Source: Gordonia tangerina (GTDB lineage Bacteria; Actinomycetota; Actinomycetes; Mycobacteriales; Mycobacteriaceae). From it: a stretch of DNA of 64,000 bases. The DNA lies in contig NZ_JAKGCU010000005.1 in assembly GCF_021556435.1 (NCBI RefSeq), forward strand, positions 175,489 to 239,488, read 5' to 3'. The position numbers were made by a program, and so were the translations under genes. A model generated the notes under the pieces. That model saw only the letters and a list, made by a program, of their open reading frames with translations. It made no database searches and was not told the DNA's origin. Each line of letters opens with the position of its first letter. Within the stretch, counting starts at the first letter, position 1. This document shows positions 41,878-50,092 of the stretch, piece after piece.

Positions 41878-42315
41878 TCAGCCTTCGACCCTCTTCTTCA
41901 AGTCGTTCAGTGCGGCCTCGGTGATGGCCTTCTCCGCACGCCGTTTGAGTTGCCCGATCATCGGCACCAGCAGATCCACCATGAGTTCATAGGTGACCTT
42001 GGTGGAACCCGGGACCTGCTGGGACAACACATATCGCCCGCGTTGGTCACGTTGCAGATCGCTGCTGACCAATGTCCATGCCACCGTCCGGTCGTCGGCA
42101 CCCCAGTCGTAGCTCAGAACATAAGTGTCCTGGAGCACGCCGGCATCGAGGACGAACCGCACCACTCGTGGCCGACCGTCGACCCCGGTCTCGATCACCT
42201 CCACCTCCCGCGCCGCGGACACCCAGTCGGGATAGTGATCGAAATCGGCGATAACCGCCATGATGTCGGAAGCGTCGGCGTTGATCACGATGGAACGCTC
42301 GGTGTGGTCGGCCAT
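41878..42315 (-). CDS. SRPBCC/START-like domain protein (Rv2185c-like)
   Basis: 145-residue polyketide-cyclase/START-like fold. It starts with the family motif ERSIVINADASDIMAVIADFDHYPDW, continues with the VSAAREVEVIE strand and ends in the long C-terminal helix LLVPMIGQLKRRAEKAITEAALNDLKKRV. This fold binds hydrophobic ligands. The homologous Rv2185c (TB16.3) is an abundant protein of unknown ligand. ATG 42315 overlaps the stop of the upstream gene (TGATG), so the two START-like genes and the ArsA-like gene look like one operon. Confidence 0.88.
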   Translation of the reverse strand: MADHTERSIVINADASDIMAVIADFDHYPDWVSAAREVEVIETGVDGRPRVVRFVLDAGVLQDTYVLSYDWGADDRTVAWTLVSSDLQRDQRGRYVLSQQVPGSTKVTYELMVDLLVPMIGQLKRRAEKAITEAALNDLKKRVEG

Positions 42316-42764
42316 CACCGCACCACTTTCGTGGCCGTCGCGTTCGCCGACGTGGTGTCGGCGTCGGGGTCCCGGGTCGCCGGTCCGCCGACCACACGCC
42401 CGGACTCCAGGCGCGCCTTCACCTCGAAAGACATCGCCCGGCCGGCGGCGCGACGGCGACGGTTGGCGTTGGCGAGCCCATCCGCATCCCAGGCGCCGGC
42501 CCCGGTGTCCACCGGTTCGGCGTGCAGGAAGTAGTGCAGGGTGAACCCGTCGAGGACCGGTTCGCACCAGACCTCCATACTGCCCACCAGTGGACCGTCC
42601 ACCGTCCAGCGAACGCCCTGCGCACCGCGATCCTCGATGACGCCGAGACGGAGATCGGGCCACCAGCGCCGCCAGTTGCCCTGGTCCCCGACCGCCTCGG
42701 CGGCCAGCGACGGAGCCGCCGCGACAAAGGTCTCGTCGGCCACCTGAATGCTCGTCACGTTCAC
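42315..42764 (-). CDS. START-like hypothetical protein (Rv2186c position)
   Basis: 149 residues. VTSIQVADETFVAAAPSLAAEAVGD, then WRRWWPDLRLGVIEDRGAQGVRWTVDGPLVGSMEVWCEPVLDGFTLHYFLHAEP, looks like a truncated or divergent SRPBCC fold: Trp-rich with alternating strands. The polar C-terminus has Arg-rich and Thr-rich segments. The start is uncertain among in-frame GTG codons at 42773, 42764 and 42758. It is the first gene of the group leading to the ArsA-like gene. Confidence 0.7.
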   Translation of the reverse strand: MNVTSIQVADETFVAAAPSLAAEAVGDQGNWRRWWPDLRLGVIEDRGAQGVRWTVDGPLVGSMEVWCEPVLDGFTLHYFLHAEPVDTGAGAWDADGLANANRRRRAAGRAMSFEVKARLESGRVVGGPATRDPDADTTSANATATKVVR

Positions 42765-42878
42765 TAGCTTCACATACTCTCGGTGGCCCCGGACAGCAGA
42801 CCTGACGGGACGCGCGTACGGTTTGCGCGGCGACGGGACTACCATCGCTGATGAGAACCGAGGCTGAAAGGTGGCCCG

Positions 42879-44678
42879 ATGACCGAGTTCAGCGTCCCGG
42901 CGCGCTTCTCCATCCCGGAGAATGCCGACTGCACGGACATCATCTTCCGGATCGCCGAACGCGAACCCGACAAGGTGGTCTTCCGACGCAAGGTCGACAC
43001 GGATTGGCAGCCGGTCACCGCCGCCGAGGCGGCCGCGCAGATCACCGCCATCGCCAAGGGCCTGATCGCCGTGGGCGTGTCGCCCGGCGACCGCGTCGCA
43101 CTCCTCTCGCGTACTCGCCTCGAGTGGAACCTGATCGATTTCGCGATCTGGTCGGCCGGTGCCATCACGGTGCCCATCTACGATTCGTCGTCCGGACCGC
43201 AGATCGAATGGATCATGCGCGATTCCGGGGCCGGGGCGATCATCGTCGAAGATGACGGCCATCGTCGGATCGTCGACGGCATCGACGGCCTCGATTCGGT
43301 GGACGTCTTCCAGATCGACGCGTCCGACGGTGACGGCGCGATCGCTCACCTCACCGCGGTGGGCGCCGAGGTCCACGACGACGAGGTACTCAAGCGGCGC
43401 ACCGCCCTGCGTTGCGCCGATCCGGCCACGCTGATCTACACCTCCGGAACCACCGGTCGCCCCAAAGGATGCGAGCTGACGCACGCCAACATGCTTTCCG
43501 AGGTGCGCGGGGTCCTGGAGAGCCCGATGCACACCCTGCTGGGCCCGGGCAAACGTCTGCTCATGTTCCTGCCGCTGGCACATGTCCTCGCCCGCGCCAT
43601 CACCCTGGTGGCCATCGAGGCCGGGGTGGAGGTCGGCCACCACGCCGATACCCGCACCCTGGTCGCCGAGTTCGCAACGTTCCGGCCGTCGGTGATCCTC
43701 TCGGTGCCACGAGTGTTCGAGAAGGTCTACAACACCGCACAGCAGTCCGCCCACGACGACGGGAAGGGCAGGATCTTCGACCTGGCCGCGGATGCGGCGA
43801 TCGAGTACTCCTCCGCCGACGAACGCGGTTCGGTCGGACTGTTCCTCAAGTTAAAGCACGCAGTGTTCGATCGTCTCGTCTACGGAAAGTTGCGCGCCGC
43901 TCTGGGCGGGCAGTGCGAGGCCGCGATCTCGGGTGGCGCACCCCTCGGCGCACGCCTCGGCCACTTCTTCCGCGGCATCGGAATTCCGGTGTACGAAGGC
44001 TACGGACTCACCGAGACCACGGCGGCGTTCAGCGTCAACACCCCCGGCGCCGTGAAAGTCGGTACCGTCGGGAAACCGTTGCCGGGCAACCGCGTCCGGA
44101 TCGCCGACGATGGCGAGGTAATGCTGTCGGGTGGTGTGGTCTTCGCCGAGTACTGGCAGAATCCGGAGGCGACGGCAACTGCTGTCGAAGACGGCTGGTT
44201 CCACACCGGTGACCTCGGCACACTCGACGAGGACGGCTACCTGACGATCACCGGACGGAAGAAAGAGCTGATCGTCACCGCCGGCGGCAAGAACGTCTCT
44301 CCGGCGGGTCTCGAGGACGTGATCCGGGCCAATGCACTCATCTCGCAGGCACTCGTCATCGGCGACGCGAAACCGTTCATCGCAGCGCTGGTCACGATCG
44401 ATCCGGAGGCGTTCGGCGGCTGGAAGCAGCGCAACGGGAAGCCTTCCGACGCCACGGTTGCCGACCTGGTCGACGATCCGGACCTGCGGGCCGAGGTGCA
44501 GGGCGCGGTCGACGCCGCCAACGAGACCGTCTCGCACGCCGAGGCGATCAAGAAGTTCCGGGTGCTCGCCGACGACTTCACCGAGGAGACCGGCGAGATG
44601 ACGCCGACGCTGAAGGTCAAGCGGAATGTGGTGGTCGACAAGTTCTCCGACGACATCGACGCGATCTACGCGCGGTAG
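42879..44678 (+). CDS. long-chain fatty acid--CoA ligase (FadD15-type)
   Basis: 599-residue ANL-superfamily acyl-CoA synthetase. The AMP-binding motif is LIYTSGTTGRPKGCELTHANM (about residues 184-204), the FLPLAHVLARA and VYEGYGLTETTAAF blocks follow, HTGDLGTLDEDGYLTITGRKKELIVTAGGKNVSP holds the hinge Asp/Arg, and the C-terminal LKVKRNVV has the catalytic Lys. Position matches fadD15 (Rv2187). The ATG has AAAGG 7-9 nt upstream. It stands alone between two minus-strand groups. Confidence 0.95.
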   Translation: MTEFSVPARFSIPENADCTDIIFRIAEREPDKVVFRRKVDTDWQPVTAAEAAAQITAIAKGLIAVGVSPGDRVALLSRTRLEWNLIDFAIWSAGAITVPIYDSSSGPQIEWIMRDSGAGAIIVEDDGHRRIVDGIDGLDSVDVFQIDASDGDGAIAHLTAVGAEVHDDEVLKRRTALRCADPATLIYTSGTTGRPKGCELTHANMLSEVRGVLESPMHTLLGPGKRLLMFLPLAHVLARAITLVAIEAGVEVGHHADTRTLVAEFATFRPSVILSVPRVFEKVYNTAQQSAHDDGKGRIFDLAADAAIEYSSADERGSVGLFLKLKHAVFDRLVYGKLRAALGGQCEAAISGGAPLGARLGHFFRGIGIPVYEGYGLTETTAAFSVNTPGAVKVGTVGKPLPGNRVRIADDGEVMLSGGVVFAEYWQNPEATATAVEDGWFHTGDLGTLDEDGYLTITGRKKELIVTAGGKNVSPAGLEDVIRANALISQALVIGDAKPFIAALVTIDPEAFGGWKQRNGKPSDATVADLVDDPDLRAEVQGAVDAANETVSHAEAIKKFRVLADDFTEETGEMTPTLKVKRNVVVDKFSDDIDAIYAR

Positions 44679-44712
44679 CCGACATCGCACGGCGCCAGGC
44701 GGGCGGCTCGAG

Positions 44713-45831
44713 CTACAGCAGCTGACGTAGACGTGCCGCGATGGCACTCCACTGCCAGCTCTGCAGCACGTGTTCGCGTCCGTTGGCGCCCATCTCGGCG
44801 GCAGCGGAGCGATCGCTGAGGACCGCGGTGATGGCGAGCGCCACGGCGTCGATGTCGGTCCCGTCGACCACGGTGCCAGTGACGCCTTCCACCACGGTCT
44901 CGGGTGCTCCGCCGGATTGTCCGGCCACCACCGGCACCCCTGTGGCCGATGCCTCGAGGTAGACGATGCCCAATCCCTCCACGTCCAGCCCACCCCCACG
45001 GGTGCGGGCCGGCATGGCGAAGACGTCGGCGACATTGTGGTACTCGGGTAGCTCCGCCGACGGCACCGAACCGGTGAACACCACGTGGTCGGCGACCCCG
45101 TCGTCGTCGGCGAGCCGATGCAGGTGCTCCGCATAGGGGCCACCACCGACGATCACCAGCACCACGTCACCGACCTCGCGACGGATCAACGGCAGCGCCC
45201 GGATCAGGACGTCCTGACCCTTGCGCGGCACCAGTCGGGACAGACACAGCACCGTCGGACGATCGCCCAGTTCCAACCGGTCGCGTAGGCGCCGACGTGC
45301 GCCGGGATCAGGCGCGAAGCGGTCGGTGTCCACGCCCGGCGGTAGGTACTCCAGTGCGGCGTGCGCACCGAACGCGGATGCGAAACGGCCACGCGTGTAA
45401 CGACTCACGAAGGTCACCGCGTCGGTGTGTCGACCGATGTGGGCGAGCACCTGCCGGGCGACCGGCAGCATCGACCAACCGACCTCGTGCCCGTGCGTGC
45501 TCGCAACGACCCGTTGTGCCCCCGCCCGCCGCATCGCCGGGGCGAGCGTCGCCAATGGCGCGGCGGCACCGAACCACACCGTCGAGATGTCATGGGTCGC
45601 GATGAGCCGGGCGGCACGCCGCGCGACGGCCGGTGTCGGCAACATCAGCGACGTCGGGTGACGGACAATTGTGTAGGGCTGCGCGGCGTCGAACTCCTCG
45701 TGTCCCCGCCATCGCGGTGCGTAGACCACCACTTCCTCGGGCGGCAACAGATCCACCAAATTCTGCAGATACGACTGGATTCCGCCCGGCCGGGGCGGAA
45801 AATCGTTGGTCACCAACAAAGTACGTCGCAT
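44713..45831 (-). CDS. pimB': phosphatidylinositol mannosyltransferase PimB'-like (GT4)
   Basis: 372-residue GT-B glycosyltransferase. The N-terminal MRRTLLVTNDFPPRPGGIQSYL is the GT4 glycine loop. CLSRLVPRKGQDVLI is the donor-phosphate Arg/Lys site. The EX7E motif is in EGLGIVYLEASATGVPVVAG. In M. tuberculosis this position (Rv2188c, PimB') adds the second mannose to PIM1, the base of LM/LAM. The start is set at 45831, overlapping the upstream stop (TGATG), rather than eleven codons further up. Confidence 0.92.
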   Translation of the reverse strand: MRRTLLVTNDFPPRPGGIQSYLQNLVDLLPPEEVVVYAPRWRGHEEFDAAQPYTIVRHPTSLMLPTPAVARRAARLIATHDISTVWFGAAAPLATLAPAMRRAGAQRVVASTHGHEVGWSMLPVARQVLAHIGRHTDAVTFVSRYTRGRFASAFGAHAALEYLPPGVDTDRFAPDPGARRRLRDRLELGDRPTVLCLSRLVPRKGQDVLIRALPLIRREVGDVVLVIVGGGPYAEHLHRLADDDGVADHVVFTGSVPSAELPEYHNVADVFAMPARTRGGGLDVEGLGIVYLEASATGVPVVAGQSGGAPETVVEGVTGTVVDGTDIDAVALAITAVLSDRSAAAEMGANGREHVLQSWQWSAIAARLRQLL

Positions 45832-47393
45832 CAGCGCACCTGGGTGCTCAGCCAGCGCCGCCATCCCGCGACGAATTCGGTACGCGACACACCGAGCACG
45901 TCCACGATGGCCTCATCCTGCTGCGCGGTGTCGTCGGTGGCCGCGACTCCGATGTAGAGCTCACGCAGCCGGTCCTCGCCGTAGCGGTCGGCGACGTAGG
46001 CCGCCACCGACCACGCGGACTGGTAAGCACGTCGTGCGCCGTCGGAATCGACCGCGAAGTCGCGGTCGGCGGGTAGGTCCGCGGGGAGGTCGCCGACGTC
46101 CACGGCAGCCGCGAGATCCGGTGCCGCATCCGCGAACCGGGTATAGGTGCCGTTGCGTCCGACATATTCCGGTACTCCCTCGGTGATCCACAGCGGCGCG
46201 CCCGCCGCGGTGTCGACGCGCGCTGCGACATGGGTGAGCTCGTGGCGCAGCACCACGCCGAGTGCCGCATTCGACAGCCGCGCGGCACCCGGCGTGAGAA
46301 CCACTCGCTGCCCCACCGCCACGCCGTCGTCAGTGTCGACACGACTGTAGACGGTTGCGGCGGCAGCTGCGGCGACGTCGGTCCCGGCGCTGCGCGTCAA
46401 CGTCCGGAACTCGCCTGGGCGCGCGGTCGCCACCACGACCGCCCGCCGGGGCCAGTCCTCACCCCAGAACGCCGTCACCGCCTCCACCGAACCCGGCGCG
46501 AGTTCGCGGACACGCGCGACCACCTCGGCGGTCCCCGGATACGAGGCGATCACCGAGGTGCCGCCGGACGTCTGGACATCGGATGCTCCCAGGCCGGGCA
46601 GATCCCACAACTGGGTGGGAGCGGCGTCACCACCGATCGCTGCGCCATCACCGACCACCGTCCAGTCGTCGCCGTAGCGCGCCATCACCAGCTGCATGCC
46701 CACCACCACATCCGGTTCGTCGACCCCCGGGGTGCTCGCGCCGCCGAGGGCGTATCGGAGTTCGATCGGCGCCACCCACGAGTCCGAACTCCCCTGTGCG
46801 TCGAGTCGCTGCTGCAGGTCCGCAGGCACCAGCACCTCCGCCTCCGTGGTGGGCGCGACCTCGTATCGGAAATCTTTGAGCCGTAGTGCAGTTCCGCGCG
46901 GCGCCACGGTCACGACCGTGGGGGACGAACCACTCGGCTGTGACCTGGGGGGCGCCGACGAGTTCGGTACGCGGCCGGTCGTCGGCGGCGACGAGAGCGG
47001 CGCGGTCGACGGCCGTGGGGCCGTTGGTCGCGGGGACTCCGCGCTCACGACGCTGCCGGAGAGGTTGACCGCAGCGGCGCGCAGTCGGGCACGGAACTCG
47101 GGTGTGGCGGCCGGATCGATGAGCCCGTCCACCCGATCTGCATCGCCTGCACTCAGCGCGCCACTGAGATCGTCGAGCGTTCGCTGTACGCCGTCCGCAC
47201 GTTGTTGTTCAAAGACGTTCAGCGACGTCGTCGCGGTGGTGGACGCGCTGCTCGATGGCGTGCCCTGCTCGGCCGGGGCCGCACAACCGGCAAGGACCGC
47301 AACGGTGAGCACAGCGAGGAGTGCGCCCGGGGCTCGGCGCCACCGATCCGTCTGGTTGCCGGTCACCGGCACGTGTTCGTCGCCGATCGCCAC
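45831..47393 (-). CDS. secreted lipoprotein with HExxH metallopeptidase motif
   Basis: 520 residues. The signal peptide ends in a lipobox VLAGC (about residues 33-37), followed by a Ser/Thr-rich linker. The middle part has a Pro/Ser-rich stretch (about 110-160) and a possible NTF2/SnoaL-like region. The C-terminal 170 residues contain LRHELTHVAARVDTAAGAPLWITEGVPEYVG: HELTH supplies the zinc His pair and the downstream Glu of WITEGV a likely third ligand, as in MA-clan (gluzincin) peptidases. It lies directly behind an NlpC/P60 gene with no gap and is coupled to pimB'. Activity is inferred from the motif only. Confidence 0.8.
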   Translation of the reverse strand: MAIGDEHVPVTGNQTDRWRRAPGALLAVLTVAVLAGCAAPAEQGTPSSSASTTATTSLNVFEQQRADGVQRTLDDLSGALSAGDADRVDGLIDPAATPEFRARLRAAAVNLSGSVVSAESPRPTAPRPSTAPLSSPPTTGRVPNSSAPPRSQPSGSSPTVVTVAPRGTALRLKDFRYEVAPTTEAEVLVPADLQQRLDAQGSSDSWVAPIELRYALGGASTPGVDEPDVVVGMQLVMARYGDDWTVVGDGAAIGGDAAPTQLWDLPGLGASDVQTSGGTSVIASYPGTAEVVARVRELAPGSVEAVTAFWGEDWPRRAVVVATARPGEFRTLTRSAGTDVAAAAAATVYSRVDTDDGVAVGQRVVLTPGAARLSNAALGVVLRHELTHVAARVDTAAGAPLWITEGVPEYVGRNGTYTRFADAAPDLAAAVDVGDLPADLPADRDFAVDSDGARRAYQSAWSVAAYVADRYGEDRLRELYIGVAATDDTAQQDEAIVDVLGVSRTEFVAGWRRWLSTQVR

Positions 47394-48470
47394 TCAGTAC
47401 CGACGGGCGGTGTTGTACGGTCCGGCATCGTCGATCGGCACGACCTTCACCGGCACGCCGAACGTCGAGGCATGGATCACGTAACCGTCGCCCACGTACA
47501 TGCCGACGTGGTGGGCGTCGGAGTAGTAGATGATCAGGTCACCGGGCTTCAGGTTCTGTCGATCGACCGGTTGACCGGACCCGCTCTGCGCTTCACTGGA
47601 CCGCGGCAATGTCTTGCCGGCCTGCTGGTAGGCCCACACCATCAGACCCGAACAGTCGAACGAACTGGGCCCGGTCGCGCCCCACACGTACGGATCACCG
47701 ATACGAGTCAGCGCGGCCTGCACCGCGACGAGAGCCGACGAGGTTCCCTTGGGCACGAGCCGGGGGTCGAAGTCGAAATCTGGGCCGCGCAGGGCAGCGA
47801 GCTGCTTACCGGTCATCGATTCGTAGACCGCCCGGATCTGCACCGCCTGCAGTTGCAGATTCGCCTGCTTGGCCTGCAGTTCCCCACGCGTTTTCTCCGC
47901 GGCGGCCACCGCCGTGGTCGCATCGGCCGCCGTCTTGTCTGCCGCCCGCTTGGCCTCGGTGGTGGTGGCGCGGGCGTCTTTGAGGCCCTGGAGATCTGCC
48001 GCGGATTGCCGGGAGATGAGCTCCAGACCGGACATCTGGTCGAGCAGCGCTTGCGGCGAGTCGCTGACGAGGACAGCGTAGAGCCGGTTGACCCGCGCAC
48101 CCTTGTAGCTGGCACGTACGACCGAGTCGACCCGGGTCTGGTAGTTCTCCAGCCGTTGCTGCGTCGATGCCAGGGTGCGATCGGCCTCGGTCGACGCCTT
48201 CTTCGCCTGAGCCACGATGCGCCGCTGCTTGTCGTATTCGATCTGGGCGTTGTGCATCGCCTCGGCCGATTTCTCGGCGTCGTCGCTCAGCTTCTTGTAC
48301 TCGGCGAGGAGTTGGTCAGGAGTGCGAACCGGAGCCGCCGCCGCCGAACCGGCGGTCATCGCGGCACCGAACTGCCCGGACACCATTCCCAGCGCGACCA
48401 GGACCGCGACGAGCAGTACCGGCACGGGTCGTCTGTGTGTCCCCGACCGGCCGGAAACCACGGCTGTCAC
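47394..48470 (-). CDS. NlpC/P60 peptidoglycan endopeptidase with coiled coil (RipC-like)
   Basis: 358 residues. The signal peptide has a hydrophobic stretch at about 17-45 ending SAAAAP. A long coiled coil (about 50-225) precedes the NlpC/P60 domain: DCSGLMVWAYQQAGKTLPRSS holds the catalytic Cys, HHVGMYVGDGYVIHAS the catalytic His. The enzyme is expected to cut D-Glu/meso-DAP bonds in stem peptides. The coiled coil resembles those that hold such hydrolases inactive until FtsEX-type activation. An in-frame GTG at 48461 has a better-spaced AGAGG and may be the real start. Equivalent to Rv2190c by position. Confidence 0.92.
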   Translation of the reverse strand: MTAVVSGRSGTHRRPVPVLLVAVLVALGMVSGQFGAAMTAGSAAAAPVRTPDQLLAEYKKLSDDAEKSAEAMHNAQIEYDKQRRIVAQAKKASTEADRTLASTQQRLENYQTRVDSVVRASYKGARVNRLYAVLVSDSPQALLDQMSGLELISRQSAADLQGLKDARATTTEAKRAADKTAADATTAVAAAEKTRGELQAKQANLQLQAVQIRAVYESMTGKQLAALRGPDFDFDPRLVPKGTSSALVAVQAALTRIGDPYVWGATGPSSFDCSGLMVWAYQQAGKTLPRSSEAQSGSGQPVDRQNLKPGDLIIYYSDAHHVGMYVGDGYVIHASTFGVPVKVVPIDDAGPYNTARRY

Positions 48471-48544
48471 CTCTTCACCACCATTTCCCCCACATCACCG
48501 GGCGGTCGACGCCACTGGTCGACCACGGACCCGCGTGATGTGTC

Positions 48545-48574
48545 GGGCGGATCACGTGATCACGTGATCCGCCC
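48545..48574. terminator. 30-bp perfect palindrome between two NlpC/P60 genes
   Basis: A perfect 30-bp palindrome, with GGGCGGATCACGT as one arm and GATC at the centre, lies between the stop of the second NlpC/P60 gene (48608) and the start of the first (48470). As RNA it folds into a 13-bp hairpin and could terminate the upstream transcript. As DNA the repeated GTGATCAC core could be a protein-binding site. Confidence 0.6.
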
Positions 48575-48607
48575 CACAAAGTCCACTCCGTGCTGCGACC
48601 CGATCGC

Positions 48608-49315
48608 TCAGTAACGACGGATTCCGGTCAGCGACCAATTGCTGACGTTGTCCTTCTTCACGGGCGTGCCGTAGGTCGACGAATGCACGAATTTGCCGTT
48701 GCCGGCGTAGATCCCGGCGTGGCCGCCACCGTTGAAGATCAGCACGTCTCCCGGCTTTGCCTGCGCGATCGAGGCGACCGGGGTGCCGCCGCCGAGCTGT
48801 CCGTAGCTGTCACGGGGAATGGTCTTGCCGGCCTTCTTGTACGACCAGTAGACGAGGCCGGAGCAGTCGAACGCGTTCGGCCCGGCCGCGCCGTAGGAGT
48901 ACGGCGAGCCGATCTTGCTCTCGGCGTTGCTCACGGCCTTCTGCGCCACGGTGGGCTGCACGCCGAGGATGCCGCCGCCGCCACCCTTGGGCTGGAACTG
49001 CTGCGGGATCTGGTCGTTGTTGAGACCCGGGACCGTGAAGGTGCCGATGTTCGGGATCTCGACGCTGGCAGCCGGGTTCTTGGCCACCGGGGCGGCCTGC
49101 GGCGCAGCGGCCTTGGGCTCCTGGAATTGCTGGGGGATCTGCTTGCTGTCGACCCCAGGAAGTTCGAAATTGCCGATGTTCGGCACGTGAACCGGTGCGG
49201 CGAGCGCGGGACCTGCCGCAGCGGCGAGTGAGCCGACGGTGATCGACCCGGCCACAACCGCGCGCTTGGCCACTTTGCTGCCCCGGTTGGGCTGCTCCAA
49301 ACGATGTTTCGCCAC
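48608..49315 (-). CDS. NlpC/P60 endopeptidase with two PNIG repeats
   Basis: 235 residues. A basic N-terminus leads to a signal segment (VAGSITVGSLAAAAGPALAA). The mature part starts with two copies of a 22-residue repeat with the pattern PNIGxFxxPGxxxxQIPQQFQ (about residues 45-66 and 84-106). The NlpC/P60 domain has DCSGLVYWSYKKAGKTIPRDS (catalytic Cys) and GHAGIYAGNGKFVHSS (His). GTG 49315 is chosen for the AAGGAGAAG about 10 nt upstream. The mRNA carries a c-di-AMP riboswitch, so expression should respond to that second messenger. Confidence 0.92.
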   Translation of the reverse strand: MAKHRLEQPNRGSKVAKRAVVAGSITVGSLAAAAGPALAAPVHVPNIGNFELPGVDSKQIPQQFQEPKAAAPQAAPVAKNPAASVEIPNIGTFTVPGLNNDQIPQQFQPKGGGGGILGVQPTVAQKAVSNAESKIGSPYSYGAAGPNAFDCSGLVYWSYKKAGKTIPRDSYGQLGGGTPVASIAQAKPGDVLIFNGGGHAGIYAGNGKFVHSSTYGTPVKKDNVSNWSLTGIRRY

Positions 49316-49342
49316 GAAGCGACTTCTCCTTGCTCTCCCTTC

Positions 49343-49505
49343 GACCGCCGACCGGGTTAGCTGTCGGATTCGGGCCGGAAGAATGGCCCTACGCAGCACA
49401 TCCGACGACAAACAGCGTCGTCGGGCATGCGCGATTCACCCCAATTCGGATTGCTCCGAAACTGATGGTTCCCCGGTTCGCCCAGATGGGCGATTGAGCG
49501 GTGAC
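49343..49505 (-). promoter_or_regulatory. c-di-AMP (ydaO-yuaA) riboswitch
   Basis: On the minus strand the order of conserved blocks is GGCGAACCGGGGAACC (about 49484-49469), GGGGTGAATC (49442-49433), a variable hairpin arm, then CCGAATCCGACAGCTAACC (about 49373-49355) and GGTCGGCGG. These match the ydaO aptamer seen upstream of actinobacterial wall hydrolase genes. ACCGC (49502-49498) and GCGGT (49348-49344) close the aptamer. It ends about 30 nt before the GTG of the NlpC/P60 gene. Recognition is by eye; covariance scoring was not done. Confidence 0.88.
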
Positions 49506-49618
49506 CGATCCAGACCACTCCTGTTGGAGCGGGACGCTCTGAAAAGGTCTCGGAAAGGTTACGAAATCGAATGCGGGTCTGTCCACCGACCGACTTAGGC
49601 CGGTCGCGCACCGAAATC

Positions 49619-49903
49619 TCAACCAGCGCGCAAAATCCGCAGGCGCTGCCCCGAAACAGCCTCGTGAACAGTGGTTTTACTCGTTCTTGCAGATACTGCA
49701 GACGCTCTGGTGACCATCGCAGCATCGACGAAGACATCGATCGCGGCGTCGATCACCGCGTCCGGCGAACGGCCCGATTCCGTGACCTTTCCTCCACCTT
49801 GACCCACCGGGTTTTCGCAGTTGGGGGCATCGAAGAGGACCTGCATCATGCATCCGTCACAGGCGGCCGGACGGCCCGGGCAGGTCTGGCAATCGACGTA
49901 CAT
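49619..49903 (-). CDS. small four-cysteine protein upstream of the riboswitch
   Basis: 94 residues. The N-terminus MYVDCQTCPGRPAACDGCM contains C-x2-C-x6-C-x2-C (residues 5, 8, 15, 18), a pattern that could bind Zn or an Fe-S cluster. The remainder is helical and polar and ends RLRILRAG. The ATG at 49903 has GGAG 7-9 nt upstream. I recall similar small proteins in relatives but no function. It precedes the riboswitch-NlpC gene on the same strand and lies back to back with the exonuclease-GIY-YIG gene. Confidence 0.7.
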   Translation of the reverse strand: MYVDCQTCPGRPAACDGCMMQVLFDAPNCENPVGQGGGKVTESGRSPDAVIDAAIDVFVDAAMVTRASAVSARTSKTTVHEAVSGQRLRILRAG

Positions 49904-50092
49904 CTGTGATCTCCATCTCACTTGGCTGCGGTCGGGATGTCGACGCGTGTCGGAGTCACCCTCCGGCCCGATTCGTCGCTTGCGATGAAGCGTAGGAACG
50001 ACCACCGACAGAATCGGCGCGAAGGACACCAAACCCACCGTTCCCGCCTGTCACATCAGCATCTGTCGTTGCATCGAACTAATGTTCGGTGC

